Source: Hyphomonas johnsonii MHS-2 (GTDB lineage: Bacteria; Pseudomonadota; Alphaproteobacteria; Caulobacterales; Hyphomonadaceae). Taken from it: a stretch of DNA of 64,000 nt. Location of the stretch: positions 248,001 to 312,000 of the forward strand of contig NZ_ARYK01000003.1 in NCBI RefSeq assembly GCF_000685275.1. The letters run 5' to 3'. Below the pieces are notes generated by a model. It searched no databases, was not told where the DNA came from, and saw only the letters and a program-made list of their open reading frames with translations. A program made the position numbers and the translations under genes. Positions 8,342-17,130 of this stretch are shown here, piece by piece (the stretch's first letter is position 1; every line of letters begins with the position of its first letter).

Positions 8342-10741
8342 GTGACGGAAGACGGCGTCAGTTCAGGAGAGGAGTCAGTCGCAGGCAAGGCGGCTGAGCG
8401 TGTTTTCACGCGCCTCAAATGGATGATCGGCGCAATCATGCTGCTGATGGCCTGCGCGCTCGGTCTCAAGGCGTGGGAAGAACACCAGAGCGCCGACATC
8501 GCCGTACTGTCGATCATGGATGCAGAGGCCCGTGCTGTAGCAGCGCGTGTCCAGGGCCGCATGGAAGCCACCGAAGCGGCGATCCGCCTTGTCGGTGCGT
8601 CGATTGCGTCACGGTCTGAAATTTCGGGTGTGACACACGCGATCGATGCCATCGTAACACTCAATGATGCACGCCAGTCCCCGGACGGCAGCCGTCTCGC
8701 CGAAGCCGCAGCAACAGCGTCCGGCATGCTGGAGCGTGATGAACACGTTGGCCTGTCGCGCCAGGGTGACATCGTGCTTGTCTCCGAGCAACGCAACGGC
8801 TCCGCGCTGATGGCGATTGCGCCGGCCGGCGTCTGGCTGCCATCTGCCGAGGCGGGTCGGCGGATCACACTCGTTTCAGGCAAGAACATGGTCGGGACGG
8901 GTGACCCGGCGCTGGCGCTGACCGCAGCTGACCTACCGGATGGCGCAAGAGGCTACAGGTCGACCGAGGGGCTGAACCGGATCGCGACAGTCTGCGTCCC
9001 GCTCGAGAGCAGCAGCATTTCCGTCTGCGAATCCGTTTCGCACCCGCTGTTCACCACCGACGATATGGTCCGGTTGCTCATTTTTGCCCTGCTCCTGGCC
9101 GCGCCGGTGCTGGCGATCCTGGGCTTGATGAACCGCCTGTCCCGCGAGGAGACGACCCGGATCATCGAGGACACGCGCGAAGCGGAAGCCGACCGGATCA
9201 TGAGCCTGGTGATGCGTGGCGCGAAAGCCGGCTATTGGGAATGGGCCGCGGAATCGAAATCGCTGTTCCTCAGCGACGCCGCCGCTGAACTGCTCGGCCT
9301 GGACGGGGCAGGTCTCATCTCAGTCGACGATCTGATGGGCCGGATTCATCCCGAGCACCGCCCCCGCATGGAGGACACCATGCTCCGCGCCCGCAGCATC
9401 GGTTGGGTCCAGACCAGCTTCCTCACCACGACATCGCCGTCGCGCTGGATCGAACTGCGCGGCAGCGCGACCACGGACGAAATCGACGACGCCAAGCTGT
9501 TTGGCGGCATCCTGCTGGACATCACCGAGCGCAAGCAGTCGGAAGACCGGGTCAAGGACGCCGAGCGCCGCCTGCGCACCGCCATCGAAAGCTTCAACGG
9601 CCCGTTCGCGCTGTGGGATCACCGCAAGCGGTTGCTGTACTGGAACCGGGCCTTCGCGCTTGATTTCGGCCTGCAGGATACGCTGCGTCCGGGCATGGCT
9701 CATGACACGGTCGTGATTGCCCGCGCCGGAGCTGTGCGCATGGAAAAGCAATCCGTCGAAGATGCGCGTACCAACCTGCTCGAACTGCAGACCGGACGCT
9801 GGCTCAAGATGGTCGAGCGCTCGACACCCGACGGCGGCCTCATCACGGTCGGCGTCGATGTCACCGAAAACGTCAACAATGAAGACGCGCTCAAGCGGCA
9901 GAAGCAGGAATTGCGCAAGGCGATGCAGGATCTCGAACGGTCCAAGGGCCGGTCCAGCGAATTGGCGCGCAAGTATTCTGAGGAAAAGGCCAAGGCCGAA
10001 CACGCCGCACATACCAAGTCCGCCTTCCTGGCAAACATGAGTCACGAACTGCGCACCCCGCTGAACGCCATTAACGGGTTCTCCGAGATCATCGCGAACG
10101 AACTCTACGGGCCGCTCGGCGATACCCGGTACAAGGGCTATGCGCTGGATATCCTGACCTCCGGCCAGCACCTGCTCGACATGATCAACGACATTCTCGA
10201 CATGGCGAAGATCGAGGCGGGCAAGATGACCATCAACCCGCAGCCCATCGACCCGGTCGATCCCGTCGACGCAGCGGTACGGATGATACGCCGCAAGGCG
10301 GAAGAGAAGGGCATCGAGATTGTCCTCGACACCCAGCCCCGCCTGCCGGATATCGATGCAGACCACCGTGCGATCCGCCAGATGGTGCTTAACCTCGTGT
10401 CCAATGCCATCAAGTTCACCGATTCCGGCGGCACCATCACCGTGACCGTCCAGCAGCGCGGCGCCGACATCTACATCGCAGTCACCGATACCGGCATCGG
10501 CATCCCGATCGAGGATCTGCCCCGTCTCGCCAAGCCGTTCGAACAGGTTTCGGGAACGCGCGACCGCAATTATGAAGGCACCGGGCTCGGCCTCGCACTC
10601 ACCAAGTCCTTCGCTGAAATGCATGGCGGGCACATGTCCCTGTCATCCATCGAAGGTGAAGGCACGACCGTGGCGATCACCCTGCCGATATCGGGTGCCA
10701 GCGAATTCGTTGCAGAGACGGCCTCGCGCGAGGTCGCCTGA
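8342..10741 (+). CDS. PleC/DivJ-type hybrid-free sensor histidine kinase
   Basis: 799 residues from GTG 8342 (preceded by GGTGGA); another in-frame GTG at 8321 would add seven. It has an N-terminal membrane helix, a periplasmic domain of about 200 residues, a second helix (LLIFALLLAAPVLAILGLM), two PAS-like domains, then HisKA with FLANMSHELRTPLNAINGFSE and HATPase_c with DTGIGIP and GTGLGLAL. There is no receiver domain. The dimerisation region (ELYGPLGDTRYKGYALDI) closely resembles Caulobacter PleC, which controls DivK and PleD phosphorylation and so CtrA activity and polar development. DivJ-like or other paralogues cannot be excluded. It is monocistronic and directly downstream of pepN. 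Confidence 0.85.
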   Translation: MTEDGVSSGEESVAGKAAERVFTRLKWMIGAIMLLMACALGLKAWEEHQSADIAVLSIMDAEARAVAARVQGRMEATEAAIRLVGASIASRSEISGVTHAIDAIVTLNDARQSPDGSRLAEAAATASGMLERDEHVGLSRQGDIVLVSEQRNGSALMAIAPAGVWLPSAEAGRRITLVSGKNMVGTGDPALALTAADLPDGARGYRSTEGLNRIATVCVPLESSSISVCESVSHPLFTTDDMVRLLIFALLLAAPVLAILGLMNRLSREETTRIIEDTREAEADRIMSLVMRGAKAGYWEWAAESKSLFLSDAAAELLGLDGAGLISVDDLMGRIHPEHRPRMEDTMLRARSIGWVQTSFLTTTSPSRWIELRGSATTDEIDDAKLFGGILLDITERKQSEDRVKDAERRLRTAIESFNGPFALWDHRKRLLYWNRAFALDFGLQDTLRPGMAHDTVVIARAGAVRMEKQSVEDARTNLLELQTGRWLKMVERSTPDGGLITVGVDVTENVNNEDALKRQKQELRKAMQDLERSKGRSSELARKYSEEKAKAEHAAHTKSAFLANMSHELRTPLNAINGFSEIIANELYGPLGDTRYKGYALDILTSGQHLLDMINDILDMAKIEAGKMTINPQPIDPVDPVDAAVRMIRRKAEEKGIEIVLDTQPRLPDIDADHRAIRQMVLNLVSNAIKFTDSGGTITVTVQQRGADIYIAVTDTGIGIPIEDLPRLAKPFEQVSGTRDRNYEGTGLGLALTKSFAEMHGGHMSLSSIEGEGTTVAITLPISGASEFVAETASREVA

Positions 10742-10746
10742 GCGGA

Positions 10747-11349
10747 TCAGGGACGCAGGTTCCATTCCGTGATTGCGGCGCGGTCGCCCGAAATCTCGAC
10801 ACACCCCCAGGCCCCCGTCTTCAGCTTCCGGTCCAGCCCGGCCGGTGCTGCGTCAACGACATCCGGCAGGAAGCGGGCAATCCCGTTACTGGTCACGATC
10901 AGCACGGTTGCGTCCGGCCCGAGGGCGCGCGCCCTGACCAGCAGCCCGGCCCATGCGGCCCGCAGCGCGCCGGGATCGACATGCCATCCCGGTGGCGGCA
11001 CAGCGTCATTGTCCCAGGCTGCAAGCGCCGGCGCACCAACGCGGGCGATGACTGCGTCCTCCGGCTGGTTCTCGTCCGGGCCATAGTCGATCTCGGTCAG
11101 GAATGGCAGGACCAGCAGCGCGGGAGCGTGCGGCCGCGCTGCGAGGATTGCCCGGGCAGTCTGGCGCGTGCGTTGCAGCGGCGAGCAGAAGGCCGCGAGG
11201 AAATTCGTATCCCGAAAATGCGCTGACAGGTTTGCCGCCTGTGCGAGGCCGGAGGATGACAGCGGCAGGTCCGTCCGGGCACCGACCCGTGTGGGCGTAT
11301 CACCCGCGTCGAACGTGTTGCCATGGCGCACGATGATCAGGCGGGTCAC
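10747..11349 (-). CDS. Histidine phosphatase (phosphoglycerate mutase-like) family protein
   Basis: About 200 residues. I place the start at GTG 11349 because AGAGGG lies eight bases upstream and the family core (RLIIVRHGNTFDAGD) begins at once; the longer frame to 11376 would overlap kdsB. RHG is the catalytic phosphohistidine motif, with the second conserved region FLTEIDYG. It is probably a phosphatase of unknown substrate (cobalamin, sugar or nucleotide phosphates are typical). It follows kdsB by four bases on the same strand, so the two are likely co-transcribed, and it is convergent with the kinase. Confidence 0.8.
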   Translation of the reverse strand: MTRLIIVRHGNTFDAGDTPTRVGARTDLPLSSSGLAQAANLSAHFRDTNFLAAFCSPLQRTRQTARAILAARPHAPALLVLPFLTEIDYGPDENQPEDAVIARVGAPALAAWDNDAVPPPGWHVDPGALRAAWAGLLVRARALGPDATVLIVTSNGIARFLPDVVDAAPAGLDRKLKTGAWGCVEISGDRAAITEWNLRP

Positions 11350-11353
11350 GGTA

Positions 11354-12163
11354 TCAGCCCTCTGCCGGGTCGCCATGCTGCAGGATCAGCCTTTCGGCCA
11401 GCGCGACGTCTTCCGGCGTGTCGATGCCCGGAATGGCAATCGGGTCCGGTTCGACTTCAACGCACTGGATCGACATGCCGTTTTCAAGCAGGCGCAACTG
11501 CTCCAGGCCCTCGAGCTGTTCGTAATGGCCCTCCGGCAGGCTGACATAGCGGCGCAGGGCCGCAAGCCTGAAGGCATAGAGTCCGATATGGCGGCAGACC
11601 GGCGACAGTGGGCCAGCCGCGCGCAGGGCGGCTTCCTTGCGGATTGCCGGCAAGATGATCTTCGAGAACCAGAGGGCGCGGCCGCCCGCGTCATGCACCA
11701 GAGTCGTGCCTGAAAAGGGCGTCTCGCGCTTGTGGGCCCTGAGCGCGTCGAGCGCCTCCCAGGTCAGGCGGACATAGGGTGTTGCTGCGTCCGCGCCTGA
11801 AGACAGCGCTGCCTGCGCAACGGCGGCGACATGCGATGGTGGCGTGAACGGCGAGTCACCCTGCAGGTTGACGATGATCTCCGGCGCAACGCCCAGCGCG
11901 TCGGCGGCGGCGAGGGCGCGGTCACTGCCGGACGGCAGGGCCGGATCGGTCATCACGACCGGGACGCCAAGCGCACTGCAATGGGTTTCGATCCGCGCAT
12001 CGTCTGTCGCGACGACATAGGTGGCGTCTTCAAGGGCCTGCGCCGCCTTGCCAGCCATTGCGGCGACGCGGCTGACCATCGAACGCCCTGCGATCAGTGT
12101 CAGCGGCTTGCCGGGGAACCGGGTCGAGCCGAAGCGGGCGGGAACAACGATGAGTGTTTTCAT
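11354..12163 (-). CDS. kdsB: 3-deoxy-manno-octulosonate cytidylyltransferase
   Basis: 269 residues. N-terminal nucleotide-binding signature VPARFGSTRFPGKPL and LQGDSPF further on are diagnostic of KdsB. It activates Kdo as CMP-Kdo for lipid A-core assembly in the cytoplasm, so the cell makes Kdo-containing lipopolysaccharide. It precedes the histidine phosphatase gene with a four-base gap and follows a small lipoprotein gene on the same strand. The length is slightly above the usual 245-255 because of small insertions. Confidence 0.93.
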   Translation of the reverse strand: MKTLIVVPARFGSTRFPGKPLTLIAGRSMVSRVAAMAGKAAQALEDATYVVATDDARIETHCSALGVPVVMTDPALPSGSDRALAAADALGVAPEIIVNLQGDSPFTPPSHVAAVAQAALSSGADAATPYVRLTWEALDALRAHKRETPFSGTTLVHDAGGRALWFSKIILPAIRKEAALRAAGPLSPVCRHIGLYAFRLAALRRYVSLPEGHYEQLEGLEQLRLLENGMSIQCVEVEPDPIAIPGIDTPEDVALAERLILQHGDPAEG

Positions 12164-12187
12164 GTCCGGACCCCTCGCTGGCGGCGC

Positions 12188-12637
12188 CTAAAGGCGTTCC
12201 TGCGCAGCGTCATCGGCCTCGCGCATGTCCTGCATCAGGCCGATCACCGGGCCGATCCATTCCAGCGTCTGCTCGCCGACGCCTTCATCCCGGAGAAACT
12301 CGGTGAACGCCGGCACGAGATTGTCGGCACCGCCACACTGGTCGACCGCGGATTCAAGCTCCGGCACGACGATCGACTGGAACGTGTCGGCAAACCGCTG
12401 GATCTGCTTGCGGTTGCCGATCAGCTGCATGGCCACCACCGGATTGATGTCGCCCTCGCTGTCCTGCAGGCGCCGCAGGTCGCCGATCATGCCCCGGTTG
12501 TTCGAGGCAAATCGATTCAGCACTTTCTCGGTCCGGAAATCGACCCATTCGGACGTGCACGGTTCCGGCTCCACCGAGGCGCAGGCGGACAGGGCCACGA
12601 GGCCGGCAATGGAAAGCAGGAAAGTCTTGATGGTCAT
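12188..12637 (-). CDS. Small lipoprotein of unknown function
   Basis: 149 residues. Clear lipoprotein signal: MTIKTFLLSIAGLVALSAC with lipobox LSAC, followed by ASVEPEP. The mature part is helical and acidic, with conserved-looking CTSEWVDFRTEKVLNRF at its start. I do not recognise a named family. It lies 24 bases upstream of kdsB on the same strand, so co-transcription is plausible. A role in the envelope is inferred from the lipobox and from this context only. Confidence 0.65.
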   Translation of the reverse strand: MTIKTFLLSIAGLVALSACASVEPEPCTSEWVDFRTEKVLNRFASNNRGMIGDLRRLQDSEGDINPVVAMQLIGNRKQIQRFADTFQSIVVPELESAVDQCGGADNLVPAFTEFLRDEGVGEQTLEWIGPVIGLMQDMREADDAAQERL

Positions 12638-12803
12638 GGTGCGCTCCCGTCAGGACCCGGCGAGGCGAATCTCAGGATTCCATCCTAATCGGCGCAGGCG
12701 GACGCGCAAAGCGGCAATTCAGCGGCCCGGAAACAGTCGACCCCGGCGCTGTAGGGGTACGCACCGGGGCCGCGTCAGGACAGGGTGCGGGCGCACCTCG
12801 TCC

Positions 12804-14729
12804 CTATTTGGTGATTTCGATGACCCGGCGCGAACTCTTGGTCTTGCCAAACGCCTTCTTCTCTTCGTCGCACAGCTGGTCGCTGCCTTCGATGACGGCG
12901 AGCGTTTCAGGGGCGCTGAGACGGGTTGCATCGCCCTGGACGCAGACGACACTGAGCGCTTCGCCGCCGGCGACGGCCTGATTCATTATCCGGGCTTCAC
13001 CCTTGGCGAGATTGGCGTCGCGGCAGCTGACGGCGAGCGTTTGAAGCGATGCGGCCACATCGTCCATGCGGCTCTCGAAGGAGTTGCCATAGGCCGCATC
13101 GACGCGCATCTCCAGGTCCTGGGTCAGGCCGTCGATACGGGCCTCGAGCTCAGCATTGGCGGCGTCTGACTCGTCACCATATTGCTCTTCCCAGGCTGCG
13201 ACACGCTGGTCGACCACCTTTTCCCATTCCGTCATCCGGGCCTCGTAGGCCTGTGCCCAGGCATCCCATTCCGCTTCGTTGGCGTCCGACATGTCTTCGC
13301 TGCGGTAGATGAAGACATGCTGCTCGTCGGAGCCGTCGCCGCCGTCCAGGTGGGTGCCGTGGACGCCGGCGGGCACGTGCGGCGTGGCCGGCATTGCGGG
13401 CATTTCCGGCATCGGGGGCAGCGGCGGCATCGGTGGTGGCACCACGAACTTGCGCGTCTCCATGCTGATCTTCTCGCTGAGGTGGCGGATCTCGTCATTG
13501 GCCATCGGGTCCGGATGGTTGAACGGCTCTCCCAGCACCACGAACTGGCGGTCCTTCACTTCCGCGCCATCAATATAGAGCGTCGCATTTTCGATCTTGA
13601 GCCGGACCGGCTGTCCATCCAGCCGTTCATCGGCATTTGCTGTCACGGAAGCAGTCGTGACGAGTGCCGCCGAGCCGAGCAGCGCTGTCAGGCCAAGACC
13701 TGCCAGGCGGCGTGCACGGGTCGGCACGGGATAGGCAAGCAGGCGCATGCGTTCCTTCAGCGAGTGCGTCAGGGGCAGGCTGGCAGCAGACGGCAGGCGC
13801 TCGGGGAAAGACAGGCGGACCGCTTTCAGCAGTGTTGCGCCGTATTCGTGCGGGCTGGCGGCGCCGGAGCGCAGCACATCGCTGTCGCAGGCGGCTTCCT
13901 GGTCGGTGCGGAACGCCCGGCGGCCGACATGGGCCAGCGGGTTGAACCACAGGCAGGCGACGAACAGTTCAGCCACTTGCAGGGCCCACAGGTCGCCGCG
14001 CCGGATATGCGTCAGCTCATGGGCAAGCGCGGCGCGTTGCTGGGCCCGGTCATAGTCGTCTTCGAACCAGGCGGGCAGCAGCACGACAGGGCGCAGCAGG
14101 CCGGTAACCAGCGGGCCGGTCGAGATCAGGCTCGTCGCAACCCGCAGCTTGCCTTTGACTCCGACCTGGCGGGCCACATCCTCGGCGAGCGCCTGCAGCC
14201 GGGGCGACACTGGCGATTTCTCGCGGTCGACCACTGCCATGAAACTGGCCTGCGCCCAGACATTGCGAAGGATCATGCAGGCGGCGCCGATCACCCAGAT
14301 CGCCAACAGGCCGGGAACGATCATCGCGGCCAGGTCAGGCCCGCCCAGCACGGATGCTGCGGGCGCCGCAACCTCGGTATCGAATGTCGAAGACCGGATC
14401 ACGTTGACGACCGTGCCGGCGGCCTCGCCCGGATGTGTGACGAACGCCATCCCGGCATGCGCAGCGGGCGCAGGTGCTGCCGCTTCAGCAGCCGTTGACA
14501 TGGCCGTGGTCGGCGCGAGACCCAGGACACTCATCCAGGAAACCGGGCCGGAAAGGGGAGGCATCACCATGCGGGCCAGCGGGACCAGCCACAGCGCATA
14601 AGCGATACCGGCGCCAAACCTGCGGGCCACCGGCTTTCGGCCGACCAGCACCAGGCCGATCAGGATCGATACCGCGATGACCATCTCGATCAGCGCTTTC
14701 GGGTCGGGTGTCAGCAGTTCGGCGCTCAT
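12804..14729 (-). CDS. M56-family (BlaR1/MecR1-like) membrane metallopeptidase
   Basis: 641 residues. The N-terminal part has membrane helices and the M56 gluzincin site AALAHELTHIRRGD (H237, E238, H241), with the further CLWFNPLAHVGRRAFRTDQEAACD segment. The C-terminal 300 residues are periplasmic in style and not a penicillin-binding domain. They include an unusual Pro/Met-rich linker (about residues 428-455, repeats of PPMP, PEMP, AMP) and long helical DUF-like segments. By analogy with BlaR1, it senses an envelope signal and cleaves the BlaI-type repressor. It overlaps the BlaI gene by four bases (ATGA). The ligand is unknown. Confidence 0.85.
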   Translation of the reverse strand: MSAELLTPDPKALIEMVIAVSILIGLVLVGRKPVARRFGAGIAYALWLVPLARMVMPPLSGPVSWMSVLGLAPTTAMSTAAEAAAPAPAAHAGMAFVTHPGEAAGTVVNVIRSSTFDTEVAAPAASVLGGPDLAAMIVPGLLAIWVIGAACMILRNVWAQASFMAVVDREKSPVSPRLQALAEDVARQVGVKGKLRVATSLISTGPLVTGLLRPVVLLPAWFEDDYDRAQQRAALAHELTHIRRGDLWALQVAELFVACLWFNPLAHVGRRAFRTDQEAACDSDVLRSGAASPHEYGATLLKAVRLSFPERLPSAASLPLTHSLKERMRLLAYPVPTRARRLAGLGLTALLGSAALVTTASVTANADERLDGQPVRLKIENATLYIDGAEVKDRQFVVLGEPFNHPDPMANDEIRHLSEKISMETRKFVVPPPMPPLPPMPEMPAMPATPHVPAGVHGTHLDGGDGSDEQHVFIYRSEDMSDANEAEWDAWAQAYEARMTEWEKVVDQRVAAWEEQYGDESDAANAELEARIDGLTQDLEMRVDAAYGNSFESRMDDVAASLQTLAVSCRDANLAKGEARIMNQAVAGGEALSVVCVQGDATRLSAPETLAVIEGSDQLCDEEKKAFGKTKSSRRVIEITK

Positions 14730-15088
14730 TTCTTCAGGTCCCCCAGGAGTTTTTCCAGCTCGGCAATGTCTTGCTTGGTCAATCCGCGGCTGTCGGCGAG
14801 GTGGGCAACCAGCGGTGCGGCGCGGCCTGAAAACACGCGGTCAATGAATTGCCCCGCCGCCTTCGCCTTGTAGGAATCTTCGTCGATAGCCGGAAAGTAG
14901 AGATAGCGGCGGCCGTCTTCGGTGGTCACAACGGCGCCTTTCTCGACAAGGCGCGCGAGCAGGGTCTTCACGGTCCTGCTCGTCCAGTCTTTCTCCGCGC
15001 CGAGCGCGTCGTGAACGTCGCTGGCGGCGATGCCCGGGCGTTCCCAGAGCACGCCCATGACGTCGAGTTCTGCAGCAGATATTTTCAT
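14726..15088 (-). CDS. BlaI/MecI/CopY-family repressor
   Basis: 120 residues. The winged-helix start ISAAELDVMGVLWERPGI and TSRTVKTLLARLVEKGAV match the BlaI/Penicillinase_R family, followed by the helical dimerisation region and FIDRVFSGRAAPLVAHL. It represses its own operon and is destroyed through the co-encoded M56 protease. Its stop overlaps the M56 start by four bases. Two copies of a 16-bp operator lie just upstream (15110-15150), supporting autoregulation. Confidence 0.9.
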   Translation of the reverse strand: MKISAAELDVMGVLWERPGIAASDVHDALGAEKDWTSRTVKTLLARLVEKGAVVTTEDGRRYLYFPAIDEDSYKAKAAGQFIDRVFSGRAAPLVAHLADSRGLTKQDIAELEKLLGDLKK

Positions 15089-15109
15089 GCCGAGGCTCTC
15101 CCAAGCTTG

Positions 15110-15125
15110 GACTACAAGCGTAGTC
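15110..15125. promoter_or_regulatory. BlaI-type operator, copy 1
   Basis: GACTACAAGCGTAGTC: inverted arms GACTAC/GTAGTC around AAGC, like the TACTACA/TGTAGTA dyads bound by BlaI/MecI. It is 22 bases upstream of the repressor start. The second copy is 25 bases away, in the opposite orientation. Confidence 0.75.
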
Positions 15126-15134
15126 TTAATCCGG

Positions 15135-15150
15135 GACTACGCTTGTGGTC
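15135..15150. promoter_or_regulatory. BlaI-type operator, copy 2
   Basis: GACTACGCTTGTGGTC is the reverse complement of copy 1 with one substitution. The pair probably binds two BlaI dimers over the repressor promoter. It is also 133 bases upstream of the divergent DUF4197 gene, which may therefore share control. Confidence 0.7.
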
Positions 15151-15282
15151 AATAAGTTTCTCGTGACAATGTCGTAACCCCGGCCTTGATGTCGCGCGGG
15201 TGATCTTGTCCCTTCTATTCGGACAAGCCGTCCTGTAGGGTCAGCCGGAGCGCCCGCCATGGAGCGCGACAGGGAGATGTCG

Positions 15283-16023
15283 ATGAACAAAGGCATGTTG
15301 GGCGCACTGGCGCTGGTACTGGTGCCGGTCGGCTGTGCAACGGACGGCACCCCTGGCGAATATGGTGCGATCCTCGGTGAGGTCTTCGGCTCGCAGACGG
15401 CGACGGCCGGCACGCTCAGCCAGGCTGAAATCGATGCCGGCCTGCGCGAAGCGCTGACGGTCGGCACCAATCTCGTCGCCGCCCGGCTCGGCCAGCCGAA
15501 TGGCTATTTCAGCGATCCGCGCGTGCACATCCCGCTGCCCAACACCTATCGCGACATCCAGAAAAATCTCAGCCTGATTGGCGCAAGCGGGCCTCTCGAC
15601 GATCTCGAACTGCGCATGAACCGTGCCGCCGAAGCCTCCGTTCCCGAAGCCAAGGCCCTCGTCCTCGGCGCCATCCGTTCGATCACGATCGAAGATGCGC
15701 TCCAGATCCTGAATGGCGGCGACACGGCAGCGACGGACTTCCTGCGCAACAAGACACAGGCACAGCTGCGCCAGGCATTCACGCCTTATGTCAGCACCGC
15801 CCTTGCCCAGTCCGGCGCCTTCACATCCCTCGAACAGGCAGCCAGCCAATACAATCTCGGCGGCGTGACGACAAAACTGCAGGGCGACCTTACGACACAC
15901 GCCGTTGATCTCGGCCTGGACGGGCTTTTCCTCTACGTCGCGGATGAGGAGAAGAAAATCCGCGAGAACCCCGTTGCACGCACGACCGACATCCTGCGCC
16001 GGGTATTCGGGAACAGGACCTGA
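15283..16023 (+). CDS. DUF4197-family lipoprotein-like exported protein
   Basis: About 246 residues from ATG 15283, chosen for the AGGGAG eight bases upstream; two other ATGs in frame lie further 5'. The signal MNKGMLGALALVLVPVGC carries a plausible lipobox (VPVGC, non-standard). The body matches DUF4197: NRAAEASVPEAK, then ITIEDALQILNGGDTAATDF, followed by LRQAFTPYV. The function of DUF4197 is unknown. Its stop overlaps the start of the alpha/beta hydrolase by one base (TGATG), so the two are translationally coupled. It is divergent from the BlaI operon across the operators. Confidence 0.8.
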   Translation: MNKGMLGALALVLVPVGCATDGTPGEYGAILGEVFGSQTATAGTLSQAEIDAGLREALTVGTNLVAARLGQPNGYFSDPRVHIPLPNTYRDIQKNLSLIGASGPLDDLELRMNRAAEASVPEAKALVLGAIRSITIEDALQILNGGDTAATDFLRNKTQAQLRQAFTPYVSTALAQSGAFTSLEQAASQYNLGGVTTKLQGDLTTHAVDLGLDGLFLYVADEEKKIRENPVARTTDILRRVFGNRT

Positions 16024-17003
16024 TGCGAAGAATACGCAGTGAACTGAAGGCCGGCGGGGAGATTGCCGGAATAGAATTTGGCGACCCCATCAAGCCCTAC
16101 GCCGCCATCTGGCTGCATGCGACCGGCTTCAACGCGATGACCTACCAGTCACTGCTGGCCCCTCTCGGCCTCCGGGCACGGGTTGCGGCACTCGACATGC
16201 GCGGGCATGGCCGCTCGACGCTGCCGGCCCGGCCAGGCGGCCTTGCCTCATGGGCGCGCTTCCGCGATGACATCATCGAGTGGCTGGACAAGGAAGCGCC
16301 CCAGGGCGTCGTCCTCGGCGGGCACTCCATGGGCGGATGCGTTGCGCTTCTTGTCGCCGGAAAACGCCCGGACCTCGTGAAGGGCCTTGTCCTGGCCGAC
16401 CCGGTCATCCTGTCCCGCCGGATATATTTCTGGAACCACGTCCTGCCGCTCGTTTCCAGTCTGATATCCCGCAACCACATGGCCAAGCGGGCGCGCAAGC
16501 GCAAACCGGTGTTCAAGTCGTTCCGCGACGCGCTGGAATCCTATACCGGCCGCGGCGCCTTCAGCACCTGGCGCGAGCCCTTCCTGGCGGACTACCTGCT
16601 GGATGGCATCGAACGGGTCGACTCTGGCTCGGCCGACGATGCCGAGCAGACATGGCGGCTGCTGTGCGAACCGAAATGGGAGGCGGCGGTCTTCGCGGCG
16701 CAGCGCAACCGGCCCTGGGGCGCCATGCGCAAGGTCAAGAAAAAGCGCATTCCGATCTCTGTCCTTCGCCCCAACTCGGATTCCGTCATCAGCGGCAAGG
16801 TGCGCGCCAAGCTGATCCAGCTGAACCCGAACATGGTGATGAAACAGGTGCGCGGAACCTCGCATTTCCTCCCCATGGAGGCCCCTTACGAAGTCCGCGA
16901 CCAGCTTTCGGCCTTTATCGCGCGTCTCGTCGAAGGGTTTACCGTCGAAGAGGACGGCCCCGTTGTCCGTTCGCTGTATGCCCGCCGGCGGCGTGTCAGC
17001 TAG
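16023..17003 (+). CDS. Alpha/beta-fold hydrolase
   Basis: 326 residues. The nucleophile elbow is GGHSMGGCVAL (Ser in GHSMGG), preceded by the oxyanion-type region LHATGFNAMTYQSLL and the DMRGHGRS strand. Late RGTSHFLPMEAP supplies the catalytic His. This is a generic cytoplasmic esterase/lipase-type hydrolase of unknown substrate. The basic loop MAKRARKRKP in the cap region is unusual. It is coupled to the DUF4197 gene by a one-base overlap. Confidence 0.85.
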   Translation: MRRIRSELKAGGEIAGIEFGDPIKPYAAIWLHATGFNAMTYQSLLAPLGLRARVAALDMRGHGRSTLPARPGGLASWARFRDDIIEWLDKEAPQGVVLGGHSMGGCVALLVAGKRPDLVKGLVLADPVILSRRIYFWNHVLPLVSSLISRNHMAKRARKRKPVFKSFRDALESYTGRGAFSTWREPFLADYLLDGIERVDSGSADDAEQTWRLLCEPKWEAAVFAAQRNRPWGAMRKVKKKRIPISVLRPNSDSVISGKVRAKLIQLNPNMVMKQVRGTSHFLPMEAPYEVRDQLSAFIARLVEGFTVEEDGPVVRSLYARRRRVS

Positions 17004-17130
17004 GCCCGGCAGGCCCCTCGGCCCGGCCTGATAGAATTTCTGATCTGACTTTCGTGTTCGGTACGCACAGGATCGATTGCGCTTGAGGCGCGTTCAGGTC
17101 TAATCGCCCCGCAATCCTGGAGCAGGTCGC

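Noticed and set aside
12225..13169. 314-residue plus-strand frame opposite the lipoprotein and M56 genes
   Set aside because: Arg/Pro/Ser-rich shadow composition, no RBS, and the minus-strand genes have clear domains and lipobox.
14726..15150. A beta-lactam resistance locus
   Set aside because: The M56/BlaI pair is present but no beta-lactamase or penicillin-binding protein gene is nearby; the signal is not shown.
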